Source of the DNA: Hordeum vulgare subsp. vulgare
Taxonomy: Eukaryota > Streptophyta > Magnoliopsida > Poales > Poaceae
Direction: 5' to 3'
DNA: 64,000 bases
NCBI RefSeq assembly: GCF_904849725.1
Contig: NC_058518.1
Location: forward strand, 327,506,581-327,570,580
Below the pieces are notes generated by a model. That model was not told where the DNA came from. It did not search any database and saw only the letters and a program-made list of their open reading frames with translations. Positions 1-10,559 of the stretch are shown here, piece by piece (position 1 is the first letter of the stretch; the number at the start of each line of letters is the position of its first letter). The position numbers and the translations under genes were made by a program.

Positions 1-15
1 TCTTGACTTGATCTC

Positions 16-33
16 TCCCCGGCAACGGCGCCA
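16..33 (-). other. Primer binding site of element A (tRNA-Asp)
   Basis: The minus strand reads TGGCGCCGTTGCCGGGGA, the complement of the 3' end of plant tRNA-Asp including CCA. It lies just inside the LTR at 44-1651, so reverse transcription of element A would be primed here. The rest of A lies left of the window. A degenerate second copy is at 65-82. Confidence 0.85.
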
Positions 34-43
34 GAAAAACTTC

Positions 44-1651
44 TGCTACGGCAACAAAAGACCTTCCCTCGCGACGGCGCCAGGAATCCTTCTGCTACGG
101 GCTACGCCTATAGGGACTTCCTTGGCAAATATTCAAAGGATTCCCCCGCGGACTTGGAGCCTTGCGTTGGTGTTCCCTTGAAGAGGAAAGGGTGATGTAG
201 CACAGCGGCAGTAAGTGTTTCCCTTAGTTTGAGAACCAAGGTATCAAGCCGGTAGGAGGATCGCGTCAAGTCACAAGTACCTGCACAAACACAAAGAGCT
301 TGCACCCAACGCTATGAACGGGTTGTCAATCCCTTAGAGATTGTTTGCAAAGTGAGAATTGAAAGAAAAAGGTAAACAAAGTAAAGTAAAAGTAAAAGTG
401 GAGACAATAGTTGTGAATAGACCCGGGGGCCGTAGTGTTCACTAGTGGCTTCTCTCATGAAAGCAAGTAGACGGTGGGTGAACAAATTACTATCGAGAAA
501 TTGATAGAACCGCGAAAAGTCATGACGTTATCTAAGGCAATGATCATATCTATAGGCATCACCTCCAAAACAAGTAGATCGACACTTTCTACATCTACTA
601 CTATTACTCCACACGTCGACCGCTATCCAGCATGCATCTAGTGTATTAAGTTCATAAGAACAGAGTAACGCCTTAAGCAAGATGACATGATGTAGATGGA
701 CAATCTCAAATCTATGATGAAAGCCCATCTTGTTACCCTTGATGGCAACAACATGATGCATGCCTTACTGCCCCTTCTGTCAGTGGGAAAGGTCACCGCA
801 CGGTATGAACCCAAAACCAAGCACTTCTCCCATTGCAAGAATCATAGATCTAGTTGGCCAAACAAAACCCAAGACTCGGAGAGACTTACAAGGATATCAA
901 ATCATGCATATAAGAAATAAGCAAAGACTCAAATATAATTCATAGATAATCTGATCACAAATCCACAATTCATCGGATCTCGACAAAGACACCGCCAAAG
1001 AGAATTACATCGGATAGATCTCCATGAAGATCATGGAGAACTTTGTATTGAAGATCCAAGAGAGAGAAGAAGACATCTAGCTACTAACTACGGACCCGTA
1101 GGTTTAAAGTGGACTACTCACGAGTCATTGGAGAGGCGATGATGTTGATGTAGAAGCCCTCCAACTCCAAAGTCCCCTCCGGCAGGGCACCGGGAAGGGT
1201 CTCCAGATGAGATCTCGCGGAAACGGAAGCTTGCGGCTCGGAAAAGTGTTTTCGTGGATGCCCTGATTTTTTCTGGGATTTTAGGGAATATATAGGCGAA
1301 AGAGCTAGGGAAGGGGAGTGCCATGGAGGCCACAAGCCTGGTCGCCGCGGGCCCCCACTGGCCGCGGCGTCAGGGCTTGTGGGATCCCTGTGGGCCCCCT
1401 GCCTTGGCCCTCAAGACCCCCGATCTTCTTTTGTTCTGGAAAAATTTATTTTGGGGATTTTATTCCGTTTGGACTCCGTTCCAAAATCAGATCTGAAAAG
1501 AGTCAAAAACACAGAAAAAACAGGAACTGGCACTTGGCACTGAATTAATAAGTTAGTCCCAAAAAAGATATAAAAGGTATATAAAACATCGAAAGTTGAC
1601 AAGATAACAACATGAAACCATCAAAAATTATAGATAGTTTGTGACGTATCA
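44..1651 (-). repeat. 5' LTR of gypsy element A
   Basis: On the minus strand this LTR opens TGATACGTCAC at 1651. It carries the palindrome CCACAAGCC/GGCTTGTGG (1330-1382) and, about 36 bp further on, a TATATATT box (1288-1294). A primer binding site follows in element sense, so it is the 5' LTR of a minus-strand element whose body is off the left edge. The left end is uncertain: TGCTACGG occurs at 44 and again at 92. It has inserted into element B just past B's extra ORF. Relatives lie at 17942-18959 and 62858-63803. Confidence 0.8.
65..82 (-). other. Second, degenerate tRNA-Asp primer site
   Basis: The minus strand matches the tRNA-Asp primer site at 15 of 18 positions. It lies 49 bp inside the better copy at 16-33, and both are preceded by the same CCGTAGCAGAAG. 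The LTR end plus primer site therefore look tandemly duplicated. Whether this copy is functional or a remnant cannot be told. Confidence 0.6.
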
Positions 1652-2138
1652 TTGTTGCAATATGGGTTTGATCCTCCGTCTTCCAAGGCATAGGTGCTCC
1701 ATCACTGAAAGATGAACGAGTCTTCAGAATCCTCAAATCTGCAGCCAACCGTATTGATTTAAATCTATACTCATACTCACAGTTTTGGTTCTGCAGGTCA
1801 TAGATCTGGGCGTGGAGTTGATCAATCTTGTCATAGAGCCTCGAGAGATGCCTCCCAATGTCATTGGCATCAATCTTGTGCTTGTTGGTGAACTCGGTGA
1901 TCATCATGTGGTTGGCGTTGAGTCCACGCTTCAACATCCCTTGGCACTTGAAGACTTGTTGCTCCATTGCTTCGAGCCTTGTCTCCATGCTTCCGGTCTT
2001 CTTAGGCCCCTCAACATCACGGATGTGCAACATCCCCTCACGCATCTCGATAGATTGAGGGTGTTCCAGCACTCCCGTGAGGTAGGGATTGATGACCTTC
2101 TCAAAGATCTTGTCCTTCGGAGCTTTTGGGGAAGTCAT
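1652..2138 (-). pseudogene. Extra coiled-coil ORF of element B (truncated)
   Basis: An open frame runs from ATG at 2138 to LTR A at 1651 (about 162 residues) and terminates inside the LTR near 1545. The protein has METRLEAMEQQVFKCQGM near residue 50, then a long heptad-like stretch (GRHLSRLYDKIDQLHAQIYDLQNQ, residues about 91-114, split here as GRHLSRLYDKID and QLHAQIYDLQNQ), which suggests a coiled coil. Triticeae gypsy elements of this kind are known to carry such an ORF between pol and the 3' LTR; its role is not established. No transmembrane segment or catalytic motif is visible. It differs from the Athila-type ORF of D and E. Insertion of LTR A removed the C-terminal end. Confidence 0.7.
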
Positions 2139-2470
2139 AGCGATCTAGATCTGCAACAGAAACAGGCTCGAAATGAAAAACACAGGAAATCTGTGTGATG
2201 CAGAGGTCAGACCAAACGGAAGTATATATAATGATTTTTTTCAGACCAGAAGGAGTACCCCACACGAAAACGGAGTCCGGGAGATGCACGAGGTGGCCAC
2301 AAGCCCTCACGGCGCGGCCAGGGGGTGGGCCTGCGCCGTGCAGGCTTGTCGCCTCCTCGCGCACTTTTCGGACAACCTCCAATTTTTATATTTGTTCGAA
2401 TATTCCAAAACGAAGAAAATTTCGTACTGGAAAAGTTTTGGACTCTGTATTCGTACCGAATCACATACCT
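2139..2470 (-). promoter_or_regulatory. Leader of extra ORF of B with palindrome and TATA box
   Basis: No coding signal lies between the integrase end and the extra ORF. On the minus strand the palindrome CCACAAGCC...GGCTTGT(C)G (2297-2351) is followed about 67 bp later by TATATATA (2223-2230), then about 85 bp to the ATG at 2138. The same palindrome-then-TATA order is found in the LTRs, so this looks like an internal promoter for a subgenomic transcript. That function is inferred. Confidence 0.5.
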
Positions 2471-3999
2471 CTTCGCTTTCGGAGTCTGAAACAGGCTGAT
2501 AAATGTCCCTTAGGTATTCTTCCGGAGTTATGGTATTGATGATATTGCTTTCAACATTTATGGGAGTACCTGAGATATAATGCTTGATTTTTGCCCATTT
2601 ACCACTCTCGGACAATTACCTTCCGTGTTGTTGATCTTGATTGCACCGGAACAATATACTTCGTCAACATCATAGTGACCTTCCCATTTAGAGAGAAGCT
2701 TGCCTACAAAGAATCTTAAAAGAGAGTTATATAGAAAGACATAATCACGGTTTTGTATCCTCTTATCATGCCACCTCTTAACCTTCTCTTTGAACAGCTT
2801 GGCATTCTCATATGCCTGAGTTCTCCACTCATCAAGCGAGCTAATATCAAATAACCTCTTCTCGCCGGCAAGTTTGAAATCAAAGTTGAGCTCTATGATT
2901 GCCTAATAAGCTTTATGCTCTAGCTCAAGAGGTAAATGACATGCTTTACCGTTCAACATTTTGTACGGAGACATGCCCATGGGATTCTTATAGGCAGTTC
3001 TATAAGCCCACAGTGCATCATCGAGCTTCTTAGACCAATTCTTTCTAGACCTGTTGGCAGTCTTTTGCAGAATCAGTTTAATCTCTCTATTGCTTATCTC
3101 TACTTGACCACTGGACTGAGGGTGATAGGGAGACGCAATTCTATGGTTGACATCGTACTTAGCAAGCGTTTTACGGAAAGCACCATGAATGAAGTGTAAA
3201 CCACCATCTGTCATTAGATATCTAGGGACTCCAAATCTAGGGAAGATAACTTCTTTCAACATGTTGATAGAGGTGTTGTGATCAACACTACTAGTGGGGA
3301 TAGCTTCTACCCACTTAGTGACGTAATCAACAACAACTAGGATATGAGTATACTGTTGGATTTTGGAAATGGTCCCATATAATCAAAGCCCGAAACATCA
3401 AATGGTTCAATGACAAGTGAATAGTTCATAGGCATTTCCTGACGTTTGCTAATATTACCTATTCTTTGAGATTCTTCACATGACAAGACAAACTTACGGG
3501 CATCCTTGAAGAGAGTGGGCCAATAGAAACCTGATTGCAATACCTTGTGTGCAGTTCTATCTCCCGCATGGTGTCCTTCGTAGGCCTCGGAGTGACACTT
3601 CTGTAGGATCTATCCCTGTTCATGTTCAGGTACACAACGTCTAATAACACCATCTACTCCTTCCTTATAAAGGTGAGGATCATCCCAAAAGTAATGTCTC
3701 AAGTCAAAGAAGAATTTCTTCTTTTGCTGGTATGTGAAACTAGGTGGTATGTATTTGGCAACGATATAGTTTGCATAATCAGCATACCACGATGCACTAT
3801 GTGAAGCATTGATGACATTCAATTGCTCATCGGGAAAGCTATCATCAATATGTTGTGGGTCATCAAGAACGTTCTCCAACCTAGACAAGTTATCTGCTAC
3901 TGCGTTATCAGCACCCTTTCTATCGACAACGCGGAAATAAAATTCTTGTAGCAAGAGAACCCATCTGATAAGTCTAGGTTTAGCGTCCTTCTTCTCCAT
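2471..3999 (-). pseudogene. RNase H end and integrase of element B
   Basis: Minus-strand pol in at least three frames. 3999-3610 holds the end of RNase H ([13 protein letters not shown]) and the integrase N-terminus. 3540-3337 holds the zinc region, with the expected CxxCQR changed to CEESQR, and the first catalytic Asp in FDYMGPFP. 3262-2903 has the second Asp (LMTDGGLHF) and the Glu (GQVEISNRE), so the DDE triad is still visible. A stop near 2903 interrupts a C-terminal domain that continues to about 2600 and ends KHYISGTPINVESNI. Integrase would insert the cDNA into nuclear DNA; this copy cannot make an intact enzyme. Confidence 0.8.
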
Positions 4000-4101
4000 T
4001 AGGTACTTAACAGCATTAGGAACTTTTCACACGCAAACACGACTGCTAAAAATCCCTTCTCCGTAGTAGCATAGTTTCTGTGGGCACTATCTAGAGTTTT
4101 A

Positions 4102-5259
4102 CTAGCCTAGTGAATAACATTCAACTCTTTGCCCTAGAACAACACCAACATCATAATCACTAGTGTCACACATGATCTCAAAAGGCAAGTTCCAATCAGG
4201 TGGTTGAACAATAGGTGTAGTTATCAAAGCCCTCTTAAGTATTTCGGAGGCTTCCTCACAATCATCATAAAAAACAAAAGGAATATCCTTTTGCAAGAGA
4301 ATGGTAAGAGGCCCAGAAATCTTAGAGAAGTCTTTAATGAACCTTCTATAGAAACCAGCATGACCAAGGAAACTTCTTATACCTTTGATATCTTTGGGGT
4401 ATGGCATTTTCTCGATTGCATCAACCTTAGCCTTATCAAAGTCAATACCTCTTTCAGAAATTTTATGTCCTAAGACGATGCCTTCATTAACCATAAAGTG
4501 TAACTTCTCCCAATTCAAGACAAGATTGGTCTCTCTACATCTCTGCAAGACTCGATCAAGGTTACTGAGGCAATCATCAAAGGAAGACCCGTAAACAGAG
4601 AAATCATCCATGAAAACCTCAACAATCTTTTCACAAAAGTCAGAGAATATAGCCATCATACATCTTTGAAAAGTGGCAGGTGCATTACATAAGCCAAAAG
4701 GCATACGTCTATAAGCAACGGTACCGAAAGGACAGGTGAAAGTGGTTTTCTCCTGATCAAATTGTGCAACTAGTATTTGGGAGAAACCAGAATATCTGTC
4801 TAGAAAGCAGAAGTGTGTGCGTTTGGACACCCTTTCTAGCATTTGGTCGATAAAAGGCAAAGGGTAATGATCTTTCCTAGTGGCTTTATTCAATTTCCTA
4901 AAATCGATCACCATCCTATAGCCAGTAATAATCCTCTGTGGGATCAATTCATCCTTATCATTAGGGACAACGGTAATGCCTCCCTTCTTAGGAACGCAAT
5001 GCACCGGACTCACCCAATCACTATGAGCAACAGGATAGATAATACCCGCTTCCAGGAGCTTTAGTATTTCTTTTCTCACTACTTCTTTCATCTTAGGATT
5101 TAATCTCCTTTGATGATCAACAACTGGTTTGAAATCAGGATCAGTTTTAATCTTGTGCTGGCATAGAGTAGGACTAATACCCTTAAGATCATCAAGAGTA
5201 TATCCAATAGCAGCACAGTGCTTCCTCGGAGTTTTTAGCAACTTCTTTTCTTCATGCAC
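4102..5259 (-). pseudogene. Reverse transcriptase and RNase H start of element B
   Basis: A 385-residue open segment. RT motifs in order: YRMVIDFRKLNKATRKDHYPLPFIDQ (residues about 114-139, quoted as YRMVIDFRKLNK and HYPLPFIDQ), LDRYSGFSQ (153-161, where LDGYSGY-type is usual), MPFGLCNAPATFQRCM (186-201) and the catalytic FMDD (216-219, the gypsy form of YxDD). The connection region has IRSFLGHAGFYRRFIK (294-309), and the first RNase H Asp is in CDTSDYDVG (364-372). The frame is lost before RNase H is complete. It is in the same frame as the protease ORF upstream, separated by one main stop at 5287-5289. The product would copy element RNA into cDNA in virus-like particles. Confidence 0.9.
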
Positions 5260-5286
5260 TGAGAGGCTAGCACTAATAATGACATG

Positions 5287-6459
5287 CTATATCTCCTTTT
5301 CATCAAGATAGGCATACTTAAGAGTATCAGGCAACTGTTTAAGCTCGAACACAGGATCACCCTTTGGCGGGGGTGGATCCCCAAGCAGTTCAGCAGGCAA
5401 GTTATTCTTAAGAATAGGATATTGTTCTAAGACAACTCTATCTATTTCATCCCTTTCACCCATATGCATATCATTTTCATGCTCAAGCAAGTATTTCTCT
5501 AAGGGATCAGTAGGGGGCACGGCAATAGAGGCTAAGGCAATAGTTTCATCCCTACTAGGCAATTCCTTTTCATGAGGTTGTCTACCAAACTTGGAGAAAT
5601 TGAACTCATGTGACACTCCTTCGAAGCCAACAGTGACAATTTGCTTCTCACAATCAATATGAGCATTGATAGTATTGAGAAAAGGTCTATCAAATATGAT
5701 GGGACAAAAGCTATCTTGTGCGGTAGCAAGAACGAGGAAATCAGCAGGATACTTCGTTTTACCACACAAGAGTGCAACATCCCTAACAATTCCCACAGGG
5801 CAGATAGTATCTCTATTGGCAAGCTGAATAGTGACATCAACGGGCTCTATCTCAACAGGTGCAATCTCATCTTTGATTTCATCATATAAGGATTGAGGTA
5901 TTGCACTAACACTAGCACCCACGTCACATAAACCATGAAAACAATGATCTCCTATCTTAACAGAAACCACATGCATGCCAACAACAGGCCTATGTTTGTC
6001 TCTAGCGTGAGGTTTAGCAATTCTAGCGGCATCTTCACAGAAGTGAATATTATGTCCCTCAACTTCTTCAGACAGAAGATCTTTGATAATAACAATGCTA
6101 GGTTCAACTATAATTTGCTCAGGGGGTGTAGGTGTTCTAATATATCCTCTACGTATCACAGTTGAAGCTTTAGAATGATCCTTTATCCTAACAGGGAAAG
6201 GTGGTTTCTCAATGTAAGCACTGGGAACAACAGGATCATTATAGGCAATGACTTTCTCTTCAACTGGAGTGGGTTTAACTACATTGACTTCTAAAGGAGG
6301 ACGATATTTAAACCACTTCTCTTTGGGGAGATCAATATGAGCAGCAAAGGATTCACACAATGAAGCTACTATCTCAGAGTCAAGTCCATACTTAGCGCTA
6401 AAGTCACTAAAGGTATTTGTCTCAACAAAGGATTTAACGCAATCAAACGTGAAATTCAT
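5287..6459 (-). pseudogene. Gag C-terminus and aspartic protease of element B
   Basis: A 390-residue open segment starting at ATG 6459, which overlaps the gag stop (ATGA). The first 170 residues are gag tail (KYGLDSEIVASLCESF at 24-39). The protease active site is CDVGASVSAIP (178-188, Asp179), followed by PVGIVRDVALLCG and a flap-side IIFDRPFLN (254-262), where ILGRPFL is usual. The frame runs to a stop at 5287-5289 and then continues in the same frame into RT, so one nonsense change separates them. The protease would process Gag-Pol. The gag/protease frame change is probably decay, but a frameshift overlap cannot be excluded. Confidence 0.85.
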
Positions 6460-7145
6460 ACCTGACTCCTTACTTTTTCAAGCACCCAATCTTCAGAGTT
6501 GCATTTAATTCTCTCCAATAAATTCCATTTGAAGTCAATATCTCTCTTCGTAAAAGAACGGGTACAAGAAGTGTCAAGCATGGTGCGATCATCATGAGAA
6601 AGCCGAGCATAGAAGTTCTGAATGATAATTTCTCTCGGGAGCTCATGATTGGGGCATGAATATAGCATTGATTTAAGCCTCCCCCAAGCTTGAGCGATGC
6701 TTTCTCTGTCACGAGGCCAAAAATTATAAATATAATCCCGATCACGATGTACCAAATGCATAGGATAAAACTTCTGATGAAATTCCAATTTCAACCGATT
6801 GTAGTCCCATGATCCAGTATCATCACATAGCCTATACCATGTAAACGCCTTATCCTTCAAAGATAAAGGAAAGACCTTCTTCTTGACCTCATCCTCGGGC
6901 ACACCTGCAAGCTTAAATAAACCACAAACTTCATCTACATAGATTAGATGCAAGTGTGGATGTGATGTTCCATCTCCTGTAAAAGGATTAGCCAGCAGTT
7001 TCTCAAGCATACCCGAAGGAAATTCAAAGCAAATATTTTCAGTAGGTGTAGATGGTTGAGGAGCAACTCTTTGTGCTTCCATTCGAGGTGAAGATACCCC
7101 GAACAAGCCCCTCAAAGGATTAGTATCCATAGTGACAAGTGACAA
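6456..7145 (-). pseudogene. Gag of element B
   Basis: A 229-residue frame; the likelier start is MDTNPLRG at 7130, five codons inside the first ATG. The retrotransposon Gag core is clear: GLFKLAGVPEDEVKKKVFPL, KDKAFTWYRL, FYPMHLVHRDRDYIYNF and ESIAQAWGRLKSM. No CCHC zinc knuckle is seen in this frame. Gag would form the particle that packages element RNA. The stop is TGA in ATGA, overlapping the next frame. The QAWGR codons contain AAGCTTGGGGGAG (6679-6691, minus), identical to the polypurine tract of element E. Confidence 0.85.
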
Positions 7146-7207
7146 TAAATTTCAGCACACTATATGAATGTTTCCTTCCCAAGTTCCACTTACCAAAGGC
7201 GCTTCAC

Positions 7208-7225
7208 TCCCCGGGAACAGCGCCA
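7208..7225 (-). other. Primer binding site of element B
   Basis: The minus strand reads TGGCGCTGTTCCCGGGGA, 16 of 18 to the tRNA-Asp complement. It sits 11 bp inside the LTR end at 7237, as expected for a 5' LTR. Confidence 0.85.
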
Positions 7226-7236
7226 GAAAAGAGTCT

Positions 7237-8758
7237 TGATGACCCAAAAGTATAGGGGACCAATCATAGTCCTTTCGGTAAGTAAGAGTGTCAAACCCAA
7301 CGAGGAGTAGAAGGATCTGACAAGTGGTTTTCGGCAAGGTAAAATCTCCAGGCACTGAAATTGTCGGTAACAAGTGATTGTGTGGTGAGATGATTCGTAG
7401 CAAGCAACAAGTAACAAAAGTAGAAACGGTGCAGCAAAGTGGCCCAATCCCTTTTGTAGCAAGGGACAAGCCTGGACATAGTCTTATAGGAGGAAAAACA
7501 CTCCCAAGGACACACGGGAATTTCTGTCATGCTAGTTTCATCATGTTCATATGATTCGCGTTCGTTACTTTGATAGTTTGATATGTGGGTGGACCGGCGC
7601 TTGGGTACTGCCCTTACTTGGACAAGCATCCCACTTATGATTAACCCCTCTCGCAAGCATCCGCAACTATGAAATAAGAATTAAGACAAAGTCTAACCAT
7701 AACATTAAACTAGTGGATCCAAATCAGCTCCTTACGAAGCAACGCAGAAACTAGGGTTTAAGCTTGTGTCACTCTAGCAGCCCATCATCTACTTACTACT
7801 TCCCAATGCCTTCCTCTAGGCCCAAACAATGGTGAAGTGTTATGTAGTCAACATTCACATAACAACACTAGAGGAAAAATAACATACAACATATCAAATT
7901 ACCGAACGAATACCAAATTCACATGACTACTATTAGCATGACTTATCCCATGTCCTCAGGAACAAAAATAACTACTCACAAAGCATAATCATAATCATGA
8001 TCAGGGAGGTAATGAGTAGCATCAAGGATCTAAACATAAACTCTTCCACCAAATAATCCAACTAGCATCAAGTAAAAGAGTAATCAACACTACTAGCAAC
8101 CTTACAAGTACCAATCGGAGTCGCGAGACGGAGATTGGTTACAAGTGATGAACTAGGATTTGGAGATGAGATGGTGATGATGAAGATGTTGATGGTGATG
8201 AGTCCCCTCCGATGAGAGGAGTGTTGTCGATGACAATGGCGACGATTTCCCCCTCCGGGAGGGAAGTTTCCCCGACAGGATCGTCCTACGTGAGCTCTAG
8301 ATTGGTTCTGCTCAAGTTCCGCCTCGTGGCGGTGGCGAATCCACGAAAAAGCTCCTCCTTGATTTTTTCCTGGATGAAACCCTCCATATAGCAAAAGAGG
8401 GGGGCCAGTAGGCCAGTGGGCTGCCACAAGCCCCCATGGCGCGCCCTGGGGGGTGGCCGCGCCATGCAAGCTTGTGGGCACCCCTTGGTGCCCCTCTCGC
8501 ACTTCTTCGGCCCAGTATTTTTGATAAATCGGGAAAAAAATTCCCCGTTGATTTTTACGGCATTTTGAGTTGTGAAGAATAGGTATCTCAACTTTGCTCC
8601 ACTTTCAGGCCGGAATTCCAGTTGCTGGCATTCTCCCTCTTCATGTAAACCTTGAAAAATAAGAGAGAAAAGGCATAAGAATTGTACCGTGAAGTGAAAT
8701 AACAACCAAATAAGCGATAAATATCAACATGAAAACATCATGCAAAATGGACGTATCA
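7237..8758 (-). repeat. 5' LTR of element B
   Basis: A 1522 bp LTR opening TGATACGTCC at 8758 and ending TCATCA at 7237 on the minus strand. It holds the palindrome CCACAAGCC...(A)GCTTGTGG (8424-8477) and a TATATGG box at 8385-8391, about 33 bp downstream in element sense. The end adjoins the primer site. Its 3' partner lies off the window or is lost, so no target duplication can be checked. Confidence 0.85.
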
Positions 8759-9941
8759 GTAGGTACTTGGAAACTTTGGTTATTTAGTATGTTATGATAG
8801 GTACCCCTAAACCCTGGTTACTTTGGCCGGGACGTTATTTTTTGCTATGCTCCTAGTATACGGGGTTTGGTTGAGTGTTTATCATGAGTGTTGTGAGAAA
8901 CTTAATAATCAAGACCTGAAGACTCCAAGACTTGCAAGACCTCAGAACGAAATATACCACTAGGTGAAGGACGGTTCTTATGGCCTCCCTCGGAAAACGA
9001 GCGGAGGACCCGGGATGCATGGAGAAGCGCCATGACATCTTGCGGAAAGCTTCACCCAGGATCAAAGAGATGGATGGATATTTCAAGGCCCAAGGCTTAC
9101 CTGCAAAGCCACAAGTCATTATGGGCTCTGGCTTGGTTGGACAACGTGGTGACTCTTGACGGGCGGTGCTACGAGATGTAGAAGAACGGTAGGATTGGAT
9201 GGGCACCGACAGAGGCTCAGAGGAACCCGTTGAAAGACCATGTTTTGATCAACCGGTTCTCAAACACCCTGAAGTGCGAGGACTTCAACGGAGGCAATCA
9301 AATCTTATGGGGAACGTGTGCAAAACTCTGCAGAGTACTCAAACCTAATCGATTAGTCGTGTCCACGGTCATGGACAACTTGAGCCGAAGGAACTGAAGT
9401 TATAAGGAATTCTCAACACCATTAATCTATTTTTCGTGGGTAATAATGATAACTTGGGTATGCGAAATCGTTGGTGGAACCTTTCTCATTAACAACCAAC
9501 AATGTAGTAAATTTTGCTTTTACCTCTCTTTTGTTGTAGGAATTTTTTTGCTTTATGCAAAACTTGAACTACAGGGCCACCTGCCATATATGCATATAGT
9601 ATAGATGATATTTTCACCCTATCTTTTGTGACTTGCTGGCATATTCAATATGCTGACCTACACGGCTGCAACGTCTTATGTTGCAGATACTTTCGTCGAC
9701 GAGTAAGAGTACGATTCAGGGTTACAGTCTGCACTCAACTTGCCATTGGTGTTTATTGGGACTCCACTCCGTTGACTGTTTCCGCTGAGACTTTGAGGTA
9801 TAGATCAGTTTTACGTTATTTTATATGTGATTGCACTTTGATATATACATTGATGTATTGTGTGTGCCAGCATACTGATCCAGGGATGGCACAGATACAC
9901 GGAGGCTTAACTCGTTTTGAGTCGGGTCACTACACTCTTGT
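8759..9941. repeat. Unassigned LTR-retroelement-like fragment
   Basis: No open frame with a recognisable domain. The plus strand keeps blurred protein-like wording around 9030-9120 (KASPRIKEMDGYFKAQGLPA) broken by stops. The last 300 bp resemble the noncoding interior of Triticeae retroelements as I remember them. It is trapped between the LTR of B and a truncated LTR of C. Class and orientation are unresolved. Confidence 0.35.
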
Positions 9942-10391
9942 ATTTGCGGATGCTTGAAAGATGTTTAACCATAAGAGTGTACTTGTCTTAGCCTAGACGG
10001 TGCACTAGTTAATATCCACCCACATAACACTTATCAATACAAAACATAGTACTAGACGGAATATGACGAAAGCACTTGACTATCTCTCCCATGTGTCCTC
10101 AGGAACGCCTTACTCTTTATAAGTTTAGTCCCTCGGCTTATCCTTTGTGTTCAAAAGGACCGGGCCACTTGCTGCACCTCGGCACCATTTACTTTCTTGC
10201 TACTAGTAATATTGAGGATTGCAATATTACCTTGTTGCTTATACTAGAAAACCCATAAAAAAGTTACCTTTCAGTACTTGCAGTTATTCCTTGCTCAAGA
10301 TCGCTTGTCAGTACCTTCTGCTCCTCGTTGGGTTCGACACTCTTACTTATCGAAGAGGCTACGATAGATCCCCTACACTTGTGGGTCATCA
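9942..10391 (+). repeat. Truncated 5' LTR of element C
   Basis: The 3' third of a B-type LTR, ending CACTTGTGGGTCATCA at 10391. Its start resembles the middle of LTR B reversed. The segment 10196-10227 repeats, with one mismatch in 32, a piece of this element's own gag region (11522-11553), which is foreign to an LTR. Confidence 0.75.
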
Positions 10392-10402
10392 AGACCATTT
10401 TC

Positions 10403-10420
10403 TGGCGCCGTTGATGGGGA
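10403..10420 (+). other. Primer binding site of element C
   Basis: TGGCGCCGTTGATGGGGA, 16 of 18 to the tRNA-Asp complement, 11 bp after the LTR end. Confidence 0.8.
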
Positions 10421-10559
10421 GTGTAGCGCTATTGGTAAGTGAAATTGGTAAGGAAACCTTTACATTGTACATGTTGTTTATATTTTTCGGTTTCCACTTT
10501 TTCTCCCTATGGACAATTCTGCTCTTGGTTTGTTGCTTGTGGGGAACCGCCCCAACGCT

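Larger units (their letters stand above)
1652..8758 (-). mobile_element. Gypsy LTR retrotransposon B (autonomous type, decayed)
   Basis: On the minus strand the order is 5' LTR (8758-7237), primer site, gag, protease, RT, RNase H, integrase, a promoter-like leader and an extra coiled-coil ORF. This is the full coding set of a Ty3/gypsy element, with an additional ORF downstream of pol. The 3' LTR is absent because LTR A is inserted at 1651. Stops and frameshifts break pol. I place it in the Athila-like group of Triticeae gypsy elements (Fatima-like is possible) from the gag and pol wording and the extra ORF; the family name is tentative. It is the likeliest type of enzyme donor for the RT-less elements D and E. 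Confidence 0.85.

Noticed and set aside
16..33. CCCCGGCAACGGCGCCA considered as the 3' end of a tRNA gene
   Set aside because: Only the tRNA-Asp 3' end is present, next to an LTR. No cloverleaf lies upstream; it is a primer binding site.
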